Source of the DNA: Dokdonia sp.
GTDB taxonomy: Bacteria > Bacteroidota > Bacteroidia > Flavobacteriales > Flavobacteriaceae
Direction: 5' to 3'
NCBI GenBank assembly: GCA_020630915.1
Contig: JAHDIF010000003.1
Span: 186,001 to 250,000 of the forward strand
DNA: 64,000 bases
Below, one piece after another: positions 51,427 through 59,531 of this stretch. The stretch's first letter is position 1; every line of letters starts with the position of its first letter. Below the pieces are notes generated by a model. That model did no database searches, was not told the origin of the DNA, and saw only the letters and a program-made list of their open reading frames with translations. The position numbers and the translations under genes are program-made.

Positions 51427-54222
51427 TTACACTTTCTCTTTTAAATAATATCCTGTGTATGATTCCTTATTTTTTGCAACTTCTTCGGGAGTACCTTGGG
51501 CAATAATATTGCCCCCATCTTTTCCTCCTGTAAGCCCTAAGTCAATAACATAATCTGCGCATTTTACTAGATCCATATTATGTTCTACAACTATAACGCT
51601 GTGTCCCTTTTCTATAAGGGCTTCAAATGAAGCAAGTAGCTTTTTTATATCGTGAAAATGAAGACCTGTAGTAGGCTCGTCAAAAATGAATAAGGCTTTG
51701 TCCTTTGTTGTTCCTTTTACTAAAAAACTGGCGAGTTTAATACGTTGTGCCTCGCCTCCAGATAGAGTAGAAGAGCTTTGACCTAATGTTACATAGCCTA
51801 ATCCTACATCTTGAAGCGGCTTAAGCTTTCGTGTGATTCTTGTCTCTTCATGCTCACTAAAAAAAGCAACAGCATCATCAATAGTCATTGTGAGAATATC
51901 ATCAATATTTTTATCGTGAAAAGTAACCTCGAGCACTTCCTTCTTAAAACGCTTGCCTTTGCAGGTTTCGCACTCTAAATGCACATCTGCCATAAACTGC
52001 ATTTCGATGGTTACTTCGCCTTCTCCTTTACAAGTTTCACAACGGCCGCCATCCACATTAAAAGAAAAATGCTTGGTTTTGTAGTTCCTTATTTTACTTA
52101 GCTTCTGGCGTTCGTATAACTTTCGTATATCGTCATACGCCTTTATATAGGTAACAGGGTTAGATCTAGAGGAGCGACCTATCGGATTTTGATCTACAAA
52201 CTCTATGGTTTTTACATTGCTGTAATTTCCTTTAAGTTCTGTAAACTGCCCAGCTTTTTCTCCATAACCACCTACCGCTTTTAGCAGGGAAGGATAGAGT
52301 ATTTTTCGTACTAACGTACTCTTACCACTACCTGAAACTCCAGTAACCGCCGTAAAGGCGCCTAATGGAAAAGTAACATCTATATTTTTTAGATTATTTT
52401 CTCGGGCTCCTATTATCTGAACGTTATTCTTACTCTTTCTACGTTTTTTTGGAACATCTATGGACAGACTTCCATTTAGATAGCCCGCGGTAAGAGAGTC
52501 GCTAGAAAGTATTGCATTATAATCTCCTACCGCCACGACCTTTCCACCATAGGTACCCGCTTCTGGTCCTATGTCAATAATCGTATCTGCTGCCTTCATA
52601 ATGTCTTCATCGTGTTCCACCACGATTACGGTATTGCCTAGATCTCTTAATGATTTGAGAACCTCAATCAATTTCTCGGTATCCTTAGGATGCAGACCTA
52701 TACTAGGTTCATCCAGAATATACATACTTCCCACTAGGCTACTTCCTAATGAGGTGGCTAGATTAATACGTTGTGACTCTCCACCAGAAAGGGTGTTACT
52801 TTTTCTATTAAGTGTGAGATAATCTAACCCTACTTTTGATAAGAATTCAAGCCGTGTATTTATTTCTTTTAAGAGGCGCTTTGCAATGGCTTGATCGTGT
52901 TCACTTATTTCTATCGTTTTAAAAAAAGCGGCGATCTCATTAAGAGGTAGTCCTACAAGATCTACAATATTTTTACCGCCCACTTGAACATAGGTAGCCT
53001 CTGGGCGTAATCTTTTTCCTTTACAGGTGGCACATTTAGTCTTTCCTCTATATCTGGAGAGCATCACTCTGTTTTGAATCTTATAGGCCTTTGATTCTAA
53101 GTAGCTAAAGAATTTATGAATCCCTTCGAAGTGTTCATTTCCTTCCCATAACAATGCTTTGTGCTCTTCACTTAATTCAAAATAAGGTTTGTGTATGGGG
53201 AAATCAAACTTATAAGCACGGTTTACAAGCTGGTCTCTATAATGACTCATACTTTCACCTCGCCAAGGGAAGACACAGTTCTCATAAACAGATAATGCTG
53301 TATTAGGAATCACAAGATCTTCATCAATCCCTATTACATCTCCGTATCCTTCACAGGTAGGACAGGCACCGTATGGATTATTAAAACTAAATAAGTGCAC
53401 ATTAGGCTCTAGAAAGGTCATCCCATCTAGCTCAAATTTATTGGAGAATTCTCGCTGTTCTCCAGAGTTCATATTTTCTACAAGCAGCGTTCCTTTTCCT
53501 TCAAAAAAGGCCACTTGAGCAGCATCTGCAAGCCTGTTTGCAAAGTCTTCATCTTCTGGATTAGTCACAACTCTGTCTACTACGAGATATAGGTCTTTAG
53601 GTTTTAGTTTTGCACCCGTTTCGATAACGTCGTCTATTCTTGAGACTTTATCCTTCACCTTTATACGGGCATATCCTTGTTGTAATAATGCAGCAAGTTT
53701 ATTATCTATTTTTCTGCCTTTTTCAAGAATAAAAGGAGCTAGTAGGAGTAGTTTTTCTCCTTGATCAAAAGAGTTAATGTAAGAAACCACATCGGTAACG
53801 GTGTCTTTCTTTACTGGATTTCCAGAAATAGGAGAGATGGTTTTTCCTATCCTTGCATATAAGAGTTTTAGGTAGTCGTAGATTTCGGTTGTGGTCCCTA
53901 CGGTACTTCTTGGGTTGGTACTATTTACCTTTTGCTCTATGGCAATGGCTGGGGCAATACCTTTAATGTAGTCTACCTTGGGTTTATCAAGTCTTCCTAA
54001 AAACTGTCGTGCGTATGAGGAAAGACTTTCGACATAGCGACGTTGTCCTTCGGCATATAAGGTGTCAAATGCAAGGCTGGATTTTCCTGATCCAGAAAGC
54101 CCCGTGATTACTACGAGCTCATTTCTGGGTATAATGACATCAATATTTTTAAGGTTATGTAGTTTTGCACCTTTTATGATGATATTTTCCTTGGGATTGG
54201 CCGTTGCAATTGCGTCTGTCAT
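51427..54222 (-). CDS. uvrA: Excinuclease ABC subunit A
   Basis: UvrA recognises bulky DNA lesions in nucleotide excision repair. The 931-aa protein has two ABC ATPase modules: Walker [10 protein letters not shown] near residue 41 with signature LSGGES near 480, and GVSGSGKST near 630 with [10 protein letters not shown]. The zinc modules [12 protein letters not shown] and [14 protein letters not shown] with CETCKGKRF are present. [21 protein letters not shown] and [19 protein letters not shown] fit the family. It is full length. It may be led by an intergenic copy of the palindrome at 54284. Confidence 0.98.
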   Translation of the reverse strand: MTDAIATANPKENIIIKGAKLHNLKNIDVIIPRNELVVITGLSGSGKSSLAFDTLYAEGQRRYVESLSSYARQFLGRLDKPKVDYIKGIAPAIAIEQKVNSTNPRSTVGTTTEIYDYLKLLYARIGKTISPISGNPVKKDTVTDVVSYINSFDQGEKLLLLAPFILEKGRKIDNKLAALLQQGYARIKVKDKVSRIDDVIETGAKLKPKDLYLVVDRVVTNPEDEDFANRLADAAQVAFFEGKGTLLVENMNSGEQREFSNKFELDGMTFLEPNVHLFSFNNPYGACPTCEGYGDVIGIDEDLVIPNTALSVYENCVFPWRGESMSHYRDQLVNRAYKFDFPIHKPYFELSEEHKALLWEGNEHFEGIHKFFSYLESKAYKIQNRVMLSRYRGKTKCATCKGKRLRPEATYVQVGGKNIVDLVGLPLNEIAAFFKTIEISEHDQAIAKRLLKEINTRLEFLSKVGLDYLTLNRKSNTLSGGESQRINLATSLGSSLVGSMYILDEPSIGLHPKDTEKLIEVLKSLRDLGNTVIVVEHDEDIMKAADTIIDIGPEAGTYGGKVVAVGDYNAILSSDSLTAGYLNGSLSIDVPKKRRKSKNNVQIIGARENNLKNIDVTFPLGAFTAVTGVSGSGKSTLVRKILYPSLLKAVGGYGEKAGQFTELKGNYSNVKTIEFVDQNPIGRSSRSNPVTYIKAYDDIRKLYERQKLSKIRNYKTKHFSFNVDGGRCETCKGEGEVTIEMQFMADVHLECETCKGKRFKKEVLEVTFHDKNIDDILTMTIDDAVAFFSEHEETRITRKLKPLQDVGLGYVTLGQSSSTLSGGEAQRIKLASFLVKGTTKDKALFIFDEPTTGLHFHDIKKLLASFEALIEKGHSVIVVEHNMDLVKCADYVIDLGLTGGKDGGNIIAQGTPEEVAKNKESYTGYYLKEKV

Positions 54223-54283
54223 TAAGTTGTATTTGATAGGAAATGTAAAAATACGAAGGGAATTACTAATAATGTGGGATTAC

Positions 54284-54297
54284 GCTTTCGCGAAAGC
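54284..54297. repeat. 14-bp palindrome GCTTTCGCGAAAGC
   Basis: Exact copy in the divergent region between uvrA (start 54222) and the sigma factor gene (start 54520). The remaining bases up to 54519 are AT-rich; I see no convincing TAnnTTTG there. Confidence 0.95.
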
Positions 54298-54519
54298 GTA
54301 AATCTTTTAAACCCATTAAACTTTAGGAAAATTTTCACAAGGCTCGCTGTAAGTTTAACATAAATGGAACAATAAATGGTCTTAATATTTGGAATTGTAG
54401 AAATATTTACTTTATATTAGCCATATTATTAACACAAAAAGTGCTTGCTTATAGACATAATATTACTTTTTAGATTTTATTAAAACAGCCCCAGGTTGTA
54501 AACCTACAAAAAGTATATT

Positions 54520-55104
54520 ATGAATAAAGTGTTAATAGACGACGCAACACTCGTTAGCAATTACATCAAAGGAGACGAAAATTCACTAGCCATTCTTATT
54601 GCAAGGCACAAGCAGCGTATTTATAGTTTTGTATATTCAAAAGTATACGATCGTGACGTAGCCGAAGATATTTTTCAAGATACTTTTATAAAAGTAATCA
54701 ATACCCTTAAAAAGGGTAGATATAATGAAGAAGGTAAATTTCTTCCTTGGGTAATGCGTATTGCACATAACTTGGTTATAGATCATTTTAGACGTAACAA
54801 TCGTATGCCTAAGTTTGATAATAGTGGAGAATTCAGCATTTTTTCAATATTGAGCGATGATAGTCTTAATGCAGAAAAACGTATTATAAAAGACCAAGTA
54901 GAGACAGATGTAAGAAAACTTGTAGATGAACTTCCAGAAGATCAAAAAGAAGTACTCTTGATGAGAATTTATAAAGACATGAGCTTTAAAGAAATTGCAG
55001 AGCGCACAGACGTTAGCATCAATACGGCATTAGGAAGAATGCGTTATGCACTTATCAATTTACGCAAGGTGATCGAGAAGCATAATATAGTTTTAACCAA
55101 TTAA
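54520..55104 (+). CDS. ECF-type RNA polymerase sigma-70 factor
   Basis: The 194-aa protein is an extracytoplasmic function sigma factor with region 2 (YSFVYSKVYDRDVAEDIFQDTFIKV, PWVMRIAHNLVIDHFRR) and region 4 (LVDELPEDQKEVLLMRIYKDMSFKEIAERTDVSINTALGRMRYALINLRKVIE). No region 3 or anti-sigma domain is present. No classical FecR or RseA anti-sigma gene is adjacent, but a 49-codon ORF follows 56 bases later. It matches the stand-alone Bacteroidota RpoE group. The signal it responds to is unknown. Confidence 0.95.
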   Translation: MNKVLIDDATLVSNYIKGDENSLAILIARHKQRIYSFVYSKVYDRDVAEDIFQDTFIKVINTLKKGRYNEEGKFLPWVMRIAHNLVIDHFRRNNRMPKFDNSGEFSIFSILSDDSLNAEKRIIKDQVETDVRKLVDELPEDQKEVLLMRIYKDMSFKEIAERTDVSINTALGRMRYALINLRKVIEKHNIVLTN

Positions 55105-55160
55105 TACAATAAACTAAAAATAGTAGCGTTAGAGATGGACTAACCCATTAAAACCGCTAC

Positions 55161-55310
55161 ATGGCAAAAATTTACTCAGAACCCTCGCCAGGTAAACAGG
55201 CGAACAATTTTGGACCTAAGAATGAAACAATTGCGTTTCTTCTTAATTACTCTAAGGCTTTAAGTGTTATATCATATAAATCGATGAAGTTTGAAGCACT
55301 CATCAACTAA
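55161..55310 (+). CDS. Small protein (49 aa) downstream of the ECF sigma factor
   Basis: ATG 55161 opens 49 codons ending at TAA 55308-55310. The peptide begins MAKIYSEPSPGKQANNFGPK, continues with TIAFLLNYSKALSVI and ends KSMKFEALIN. It has no signal peptide or membrane segment. The shape (KIY-EPSP start, LLNYSKAL, MKFEALIN end) recalls small proteins I have seen behind RpoE genes in other flavobacteria, which supports a real gene. A strong terminator follows 9 bases later, consistent with cotranscription with the sigma gene. It could act on the sigma factor, but that is inference. Confidence 0.6.
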   Translation: MAKIYSEPSPGKQANNFGPKNETIAFLLNYSKALSVISYKSMKFEALIN

Positions 55311-55318
55311 ACTTTGGT

Positions 55319-55346
55319 AAAAGCCCGATCGTGAGATCGGGCTTTT
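55319..55346. terminator. Bidirectional intrinsic terminator
   Basis: AAAAGCCCGATC (55319-55330) pairs perfectly with GATCGGGCTTTT (55335-55346) around a GTGA loop. It separates the sigma/small-protein unit from the convergent gene ending at 55360 and has T-rich sequence on both sides. Confidence 0.92.
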
Positions 55347-55359
55347 ATGTTTTTGGTTC

Positions 55360-55773
55360 TTACAGAACTATTTGTAAAAGGCTAATGATAAAAATGAGTG
55401 TCCAGAGTAGTGTACGGGTCCAGTTTTTTGTAACGAGGGTTTTAGGTATGCTTTCTCGAAAGCCTTCTTTACTAATACTCCCGTGAAGGGGAACAAATAT
55501 AAAGAAGGTCAGAGCCCAGATACTTAGTACGAGTAACAAATAGGCAATGCTAAATGTGGCTGCGTTATTGATAACTTGATACACCGCAATACCTAGTTGA
55601 ACGATCATTAAAGGCCCTACAATTTTTGCTATAGCAGGAGTATATCGTTTGTGCCACTCAATCAATCGCTCTTTTGAATAGTATGTAAAACTTGGGTAAA
55701 TAATGGTCTGTACTATCCATATTAAAATCAGCAAACCAAAATCCACAATTACTCTAAGTAGATCTAAGCTCAT
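55360..55773 (-). CDS. Conserved four-helix membrane protein
   Basis: The 137-aa protein has four hydrophobic helices (VIVDFGLLILIWIVQTIIY, IVGPLMIVQLGIAVYQVI, IAYLLLVLSIWALTFFIFV and TLLWTLIFIISLLQIVL). Short polar segments between them include YPSFTYYSKERLIEWHKRY and VPLHGSISKEGFRESIP. The length and layout fit a small conserved integral membrane family of Bacteroidota without known function. Its ATG overlaps the nth stop by one base, so translation is coupled. A near-copy of the palindrome lies at 55450. Confidence 0.8.
   Translation of the reverse strand: MSLDLLRVIVDFGLLILIWIVQTIIYPSFTYYSKERLIEWHKRYTPAIAKIVGPLMIVQLGIAVYQVINNAATFSIAYLLLVLSIWALTFFIFVPLHGSISKEGFRESIPKTLVTKNWTRTLLWTLIFIISLLQIVL
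55450..55463. repeat. Palindrome variant GCTTTCTCGAAAGC
   Basis: One base differs from the 14-bp palindrome. It is inside the membrane-protein gene, read as Gly-Phe-Arg-Glu-Ser on the minus strand. Confidence 0.7.
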
Positions 55774-56447
55774 TATTTTTTCTTATTTCTTTTTTCAAGG
55801 AGTTTGTAATACTCATTAATGACTGTCTTACGACCTATAGTTTTAGTAATGATATCTTTTTCTAGATCCCAACCTCTTGCTGGCGAATATTGACGTCCAT
55901 ACCATATAATCTGAAGATGTAAATCATTCCATATATGTTCTGGAAAAAGTCGTTTTGCATCCCGTTCTGTTTGGACCACATTTTTACCGTTAGTAAACCC
56001 CCATCGATACATCAGTCTATGAATATGTGTATCTACAGGAAAAGCAGGTATACCAAAAGCTTGCGAAACGACTACACTAGCTGTTTTATGACCTACCGCA
56101 GGCAGCTCTTCTAGCAAAGCTATATCTTTAGGTACCTCACCGTTGTATTTATCTATAAGTATATGTGATAGCCCGTGTATCCCTTTAGACTTCATAGGGG
56201 AAAGGCCTACAGGTTTTATAATCTCTCTTATCTCCTCAACGGAGAGTTTTATCATATCATACGGATTATCTGCTACTTCAAATAGGAGTGGTGTAATCTG
56301 ATTGACACGTACGTCTGTACTCTGCGCACTTAGTAATACAGCAATGAGTAAAGTATATGGATCCTTATGATCCAATGGAATTGGAATTTGAGGGTATAAT
56401 TCTTTTAACGTATCTATAACGAAATCTACTTTCTCTTGCTTGTTCAT
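55773..56447 (-). CDS. nth: Endonuclease III-like DNA glycosylase lacking the Fe-S cluster
   Basis: Endonuclease III removes oxidised pyrimidines and nicks at abasic sites. The 224-aa protein keeps the helix-hairpin-helix and catalytic residues: Lys121 in LEELPAVGHKTASVV and Asp139 in PAFPVDTHIHRLMYRWG, plus LLSAQSTDVRVNQITP. The C-terminal CX6CX2CX5C loop that holds the [4Fe-4S] cluster in the E. coli enzyme is absent: the equivalent region reads WYGRQYSPARGWDLEKDIIT with no Cys. It overlaps the downstream membrane gene by one base. The activity is likely retained. Confidence 0.92.
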   Translation of the reverse strand: MNKQEKVDFVIDTLKELYPQIPIPLDHKDPYTLLIAVLLSAQSTDVRVNQITPLLFEVADNPYDMIKLSVEEIREIIKPVGLSPMKSKGIHGLSHILIDKYNGEVPKDIALLEELPAVGHKTASVVVSQAFGIPAFPVDTHIHRLMYRWGFTNGKNVVQTERDAKRLFPEHIWNDLHLQIIWYGRQYSPARGWDLEKDIITKTIGRKTVINEYYKLLEKRNKKK

Positions 56448-56510
56448 TTTGTTTAAATTTGATGTAACTTAATTAAACAAATAAAATTTTATACCTAAAT
56501 AACGAATATA

Positions 56511-56960
56511 ATGAATACACTCCAAGTAGGGGACACAGTTCCTAATTTTACAACAACAGATCAAGACGGCAACCCAGTAGCACTTTCTGATTTTATAGGA
56601 AAAAAGTTAATAGTATTTTTTTATCCAAAAGCTTCTACACCTGGATGTACTGCAGAGGCTTGTAATCTTAGGGACAATTATAAAGAATTACAAGATGCTG
56701 GCTATACGCTGCTAGGTGTTAGTGCAGACTCAGAAAAACGTCAGAAAAATTTTGCAACTAAGTATGAGTTTCCTTTTCAACTACTGGCAGATGAAGATCA
56801 TAGTGTGATCAATGCTTTTGGTGTTTGGGGACCAAAGAAATTCATGGGAAAAGAGTATGACGGTATTCACAGAATGACTTTTAAAGTTGATGAAAATGGC
56901 ATTGTTACCGATGTGATTTCAAAAGTAAAAACCAAGGATCACGCGGCGCAGCTTTTATAA
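56511..56960 (+). CDS. bcp: Thioredoxin-dependent peroxiredoxin, Bcp/PrxQ type
   Basis: The 149-aa protein is a bacterioferritin comigratory protein that reduces hydroperoxides. It has the peroxidatic Cys46 in YPKASTPGCTAEACNLRD, with the resolving Cys51 five residues later, and the family segments KKLIVFFYPK and GVSADSEKRQKNFATKYEFPF. It is full length. It is divergent from nth and converges on the metalloprotease gene, sharing a TTATAA that supplies the stop codons of both. Confidence 0.96.
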   Translation: MNTLQVGDTVPNFTTTDQDGNPVALSDFIGKKLIVFFYPKASTPGCTAEACNLRDNYKELQDAGYTLLGVSADSEKRQKNFATKYEFPFQLLADEDHSVINAFGVWGPKKFMGKEYDGIHRMTFKVDENGIVTDVISKVKTKDHAAQLL

Positions 56961-57749
56961 GCCGCCGTTTGCTTGCATATCTGCAATGCATAAAGGATCA
57001 AAATCAGGAATACTACCTATATTACTTGTATTAAAAATATTAGTTACTGTCTCAAAGTACATCAAACATTCTTCTACATTGCAATGTCTAGTATTTACTT
57101 GATCTTCATGATCAGAAGTAAGAGGTGTTCCTACGTTTACCAAGCCTAGTATGTGACCAAACTCGTGCCTTAAAGTTGAAGTCTCAATAAGCGACCTATT
57201 AATAGGAGTAGGTGAATTATTTGCTAATTCTATAAACGTACGTTCAAATATGACTATAGAAGTATTTCTATAGGCAGAGCCTAGGACAACAGAATTTCCT
57301 GAATTGGAAGAAGATTCTTCTCCAGAAAAAAAGATCCATACGCCTATTTCATCACCATTATTAAATATCGTTCTGTATTCGTCTTCTATAGCTACTATTT
57401 CATTTATATCGTAAGGTCCAGGTTGAGAAGGAGTTTCAATCAGGTTTTCTACTATTGTAATACCATCTGGTTTGTTTAATCGTTCTTGTAAAAAACCTTC
57501 TATTAAGTCAATCGTGTTTTGTGTAGGCCTATAACCATCTGGGTATGCAAGTTCTACTCTTAAACTAGAAAAATTGTCAACAGATAATAAGTCATTTGCA
57601 GATGTGCCCAGCGGTTGTTTATTTGCCATATTCTCCTCTGTATCAGGATTATCTGGATTTGAACTTTCATTATCATCTTTACACCCAGTGAATAGTACAA
57701 CTACAAGAATTGTTGTAATTAACGCTTTGGTATATTTATTGTAAATCAT
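56955..57749 (-). CDS. Metzincin-like metalloprotease lipoprotein
   Basis: The 264-aa protein has a lipobox (ITTILVVVLFTGC, lipid Cys23) and a zinc motif His195-Glu196-xx-His199 (TLRHEFGHILGLVN) as in metzincins, with Asn205 where a third His is usual, and a downstream EECLMYFE that could be the Met-turn (Met230). An earlier GVWIFFSGEESSSNSGNSVVLGSAY resembles the edge strand of reprolysin-like domains. Relatives are called membrane metalloprotease in flavobacteria. The odd third ligand means activity is likely but unproven. Confidence 0.85.
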   Translation of the reverse strand: MIYNKYTKALITTILVVVLFTGCKDDNESSNPDNPDTEENMANKQPLGTSANDLLSVDNFSSLRVELAYPDGYRPTQNTIDLIEGFLQERLNKPDGITIVENLIETPSQPGPYDINEIVAIEDEYRTIFNNGDEIGVWIFFSGEESSSNSGNSVVLGSAYRNTSIVIFERTFIELANNSPTPINRSLIETSTLRHEFGHILGLVNVGTPLTSDHEDQVNTRHCNVEECLMYFETVTNIFNTSNIGSIPDFDPLCIADMQANGGL

Positions 57750-57783
57750 TATATATATCTTTATCCACTAATTAATCGTAAAA

Positions 57784-58317
57784 ATGATGAAAAAATTACT
57801 TACAGCCATATTTATTTTCACTTCTTTAAGCTTTTATGCGCAAGAAGCAAGTTATCAAGAGATTGCTTTAAAGTATTTACAAACAAATGGTACAGCACAA
57901 CAGTACGAAGGTGCCATAGATCAATTATTCGGTCTCTTAAAACAACAATATGCTGGTCAAAATATACCTGATGAGACTTGGGCGACTTTAAGGACAGAGT
58001 CTTCGGGAGAAGTAAATAAGGTGATGAGCATGCTTGTTTCTGCTTATAGAGGCACCTATGAGAAGGAAGATCTTGTAAATATGCTTGCCTTTTATGAAAC
58101 TGATGCAGGCAGACAACTTTTAACAGATAAAACTGCTTTGGACTACGAGCAAAGAAAGGATGCATCAGTATTTTATAACTCTCCTACGGGGCAGAAAATC
58201 TTAACTTCTGAGCAACAGATTGCTGCCAGAGTAGGTGAGGTTTCAGAGATCTGGAGTAGAGATTTATACAGAAGTGTTACAGATAAGTTAGCAGCAAAAG
58301 GATTTACATTACACTAG
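57784..58317 (+). CDS. DUF2059 exported protein
   Basis: The 177-aa protein has a signal peptide (LLTAIFIFTSLSFYAQ) and the DUF2059 helical domain: YQEIALKYLQTNGTAQQYEGAIDQ, then VSAYRGTYEKEDLVNMLAFYETDAGRQLL and SPTGQKILTSEQQIA. DUF2059 proteins are small periplasmic helical proteins without a known activity. It converges on the methyltransferase with a 14-base overlap. Confidence 0.88.
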   Translation: MMKKLLTAIFIFTSLSFYAQEASYQEIALKYLQTNGTAQQYEGAIDQLFGLLKQQYAGQNIPDETWATLRTESSGEVNKVMSMLVSAYRGTYEKEDLVNMLAFYETDAGRQLLTDKTALDYEQRKDASVFYNSPTGQKILTSEQQIAARVGEVSEIWSRDLYRSVTDKLAAKGFTLH

Positions 58318-59017
58318 TAATTCTCGCTAAATATTCATAATGAGTACCTTTTAAAATGAGCTCACAGTTGAGCTCATTTTTTTGTGCTTTTGTTTTGAGG
58401 GTTTCAAAATCTAAGTATAACCAATCAAATTTTAAACCCATATTTTTCTTATAGCTCATTGCCATCTTGACCTCTCCGTAATAATCACTATTGAGATCTT
58501 GCCAGTAGCTTCCATCTTCAGCTTCATACATATACTTAATGTCAGATCCATCTATAAGTATCTGACCTCCATTTTTTAGCAATGTTTTTAAATGCTTTAA
58601 ATACAAATCTATTTTGGCTATACTCTCAAATATTCCAGTACCGTTCATTAGTAATAACAGAGAGTCATATCTATCTGTATGATGCAATATGTGACGATGT
58701 ATAACATTTTTGAGACCACGCTTTCGCGAAAGCATAACAGCACCCCCAGAAATATCCAAGCCCGTAACATCAAGTCCCGTTTCTTGCAGCCAGAGACTGT
58801 GACTTCCAGCACAGCACCCTATGTCTAGGGTTTTTCCTTTACAAAGCTTTAGGGCTTTCTGTTCTATAAGCGGCATTTCTTCAAATTCCCTAAAGAGATA
58901 GGGTATAGGCATCTCATCATCTTCTGCAATGGAAGAATGCACCGTGATATCTTGAGAATAATCTCCGTTGTGGTAATCCCAGAGTGCCTGGCCTAAAATA
59001 TCTGTACTTTCAATCAT
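58304..59017 (-). CDS. Class I SAM-dependent methyltransferase
   Basis: The 237-aa protein has a Rossmann-like methyltransferase fold: motif I LDIGCCAGSHSLWL, then LDVTGLDISGGAVML with the acidic residue for the SAM ribose, a later LLLMNGTGIF and HLKTLLKNGGQILIDGSDI motifs. The substrate is unknown. The palindrome at 58720 is read here in a different frame (MLSRKRGL), the only exact coding copy that is not AFAKA. It starts 20 bases from the divergent YkgJ gene. Confidence 0.88.
   Translation of the reverse strand: MIESTDILGQALWDYHNGDYSQDITVHSSIAEDDEMPIPYLFREFEEMPLIEQKALKLCKGKTLDIGCCAGSHSLWLQETGLDVTGLDISGGAVMLSRKRGLKNVIHRHILHHTDRYDSLLLLMNGTGIFESIAKIDLYLKHLKTLLKNGGQILIDGSDIKYMYEAEDGSYWQDLNSDYYGEVKMAMSYKKNMGLKFDWLYLDFETLKTKAQKNELNCELILKGTHYEYLARITSVM
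58720..58733. repeat. 14-bp palindrome GCTTTCGCGAAAGC
   Basis: Exact copy inside the methyltransferase gene, read as Leu-Ser-Arg-Lys on the minus strand. Confidence 0.95.
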
Positions 59018-59025
59018 TAGGATAG

Positions 59026-59033
59026 TATCTTTG
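59026..59033 (+). promoter_or_regulatory. Putative promoter -7 element TATCTTTG, leaderless
   Basis: TATCTTTG matches TAnnTTTG and ends 4 bases before the YkgJ ATG at 59038, so the transcript would begin at the start codon. Confidence 0.45.
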
Positions 59034-59037
59034 TTCT

Positions 59038-59529
59038 ATGGAGGAACTACTAAAAAATCTACCACAGCTAGCCAAAGATAAACATAACGAGAACAAAAAG
59101 TTCTTTGCTAAGTTGCGTAAAAAACCGCCTAAAAAGCTCGATTATTTAATGCAAGAGTTGCACCAAGAAGAATTTGAACGCACTGATTGCCTTGAATGTG
59201 CAAACTGTTGTAAAACAACAGGTCCTTTATTTACAGATAAAGATGTAACACGTATTGCCAAACATTTTAAAATGAAAGAACAGGCCTTTGTCTCTCAGTT
59301 TTTAAGAGTAGATGAGGAGAATGACTATGTGTTGCAAAGTGTACCTTGTACTTTTCTAGGTGCAGATAATTATTGCTCTATTTATGAAGTGCGTCCCAAA
59401 GCCTGTAGAGAATTCCCGCATACAGATCGTAAGAAATTCCAGCAGATAAGTAACCTTACGTTAAAAAATGTCGCAATCTGTCCAGCGGCATTTAATATCG
59501 TTGAGGAGATGAAGAAGAGGATACCTTAA
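59038..59529 (+). CDS. YkgJ family cysteine-cluster protein
   Basis: The 163-aa protein has the CxxCxxCC-type cluster of the YkgJ/FliB-like family: DCLECANCCKTTGPLFTDKDV, then PCTFLGADNYCSIYEVRPKACREFPH, and a last Cys in VAICPAAFN. These cysteines probably bind an iron-sulfur or zinc centre. A basic, helical N-terminus (KKFFAKLRKKPPKK) precedes it. It lies tail to tail with the AsmA-like gene, two bases between stops. Function unknown. Confidence 0.88.
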   Translation: MEELLKNLPQLAKDKHNENKKFFAKLRKKPPKKLDYLMQELHQEEFERTDCLECANCCKTTGPLFTDKDVTRIAKHFKMKEQAFVSQFLRVDEENDYVLQSVPCTFLGADNYCSIYEVRPKACREFPHTDRKKFQQISNLTLKNVAICPAAFNIVEEMKKRIP

Positions 59530-59531
59530 AC

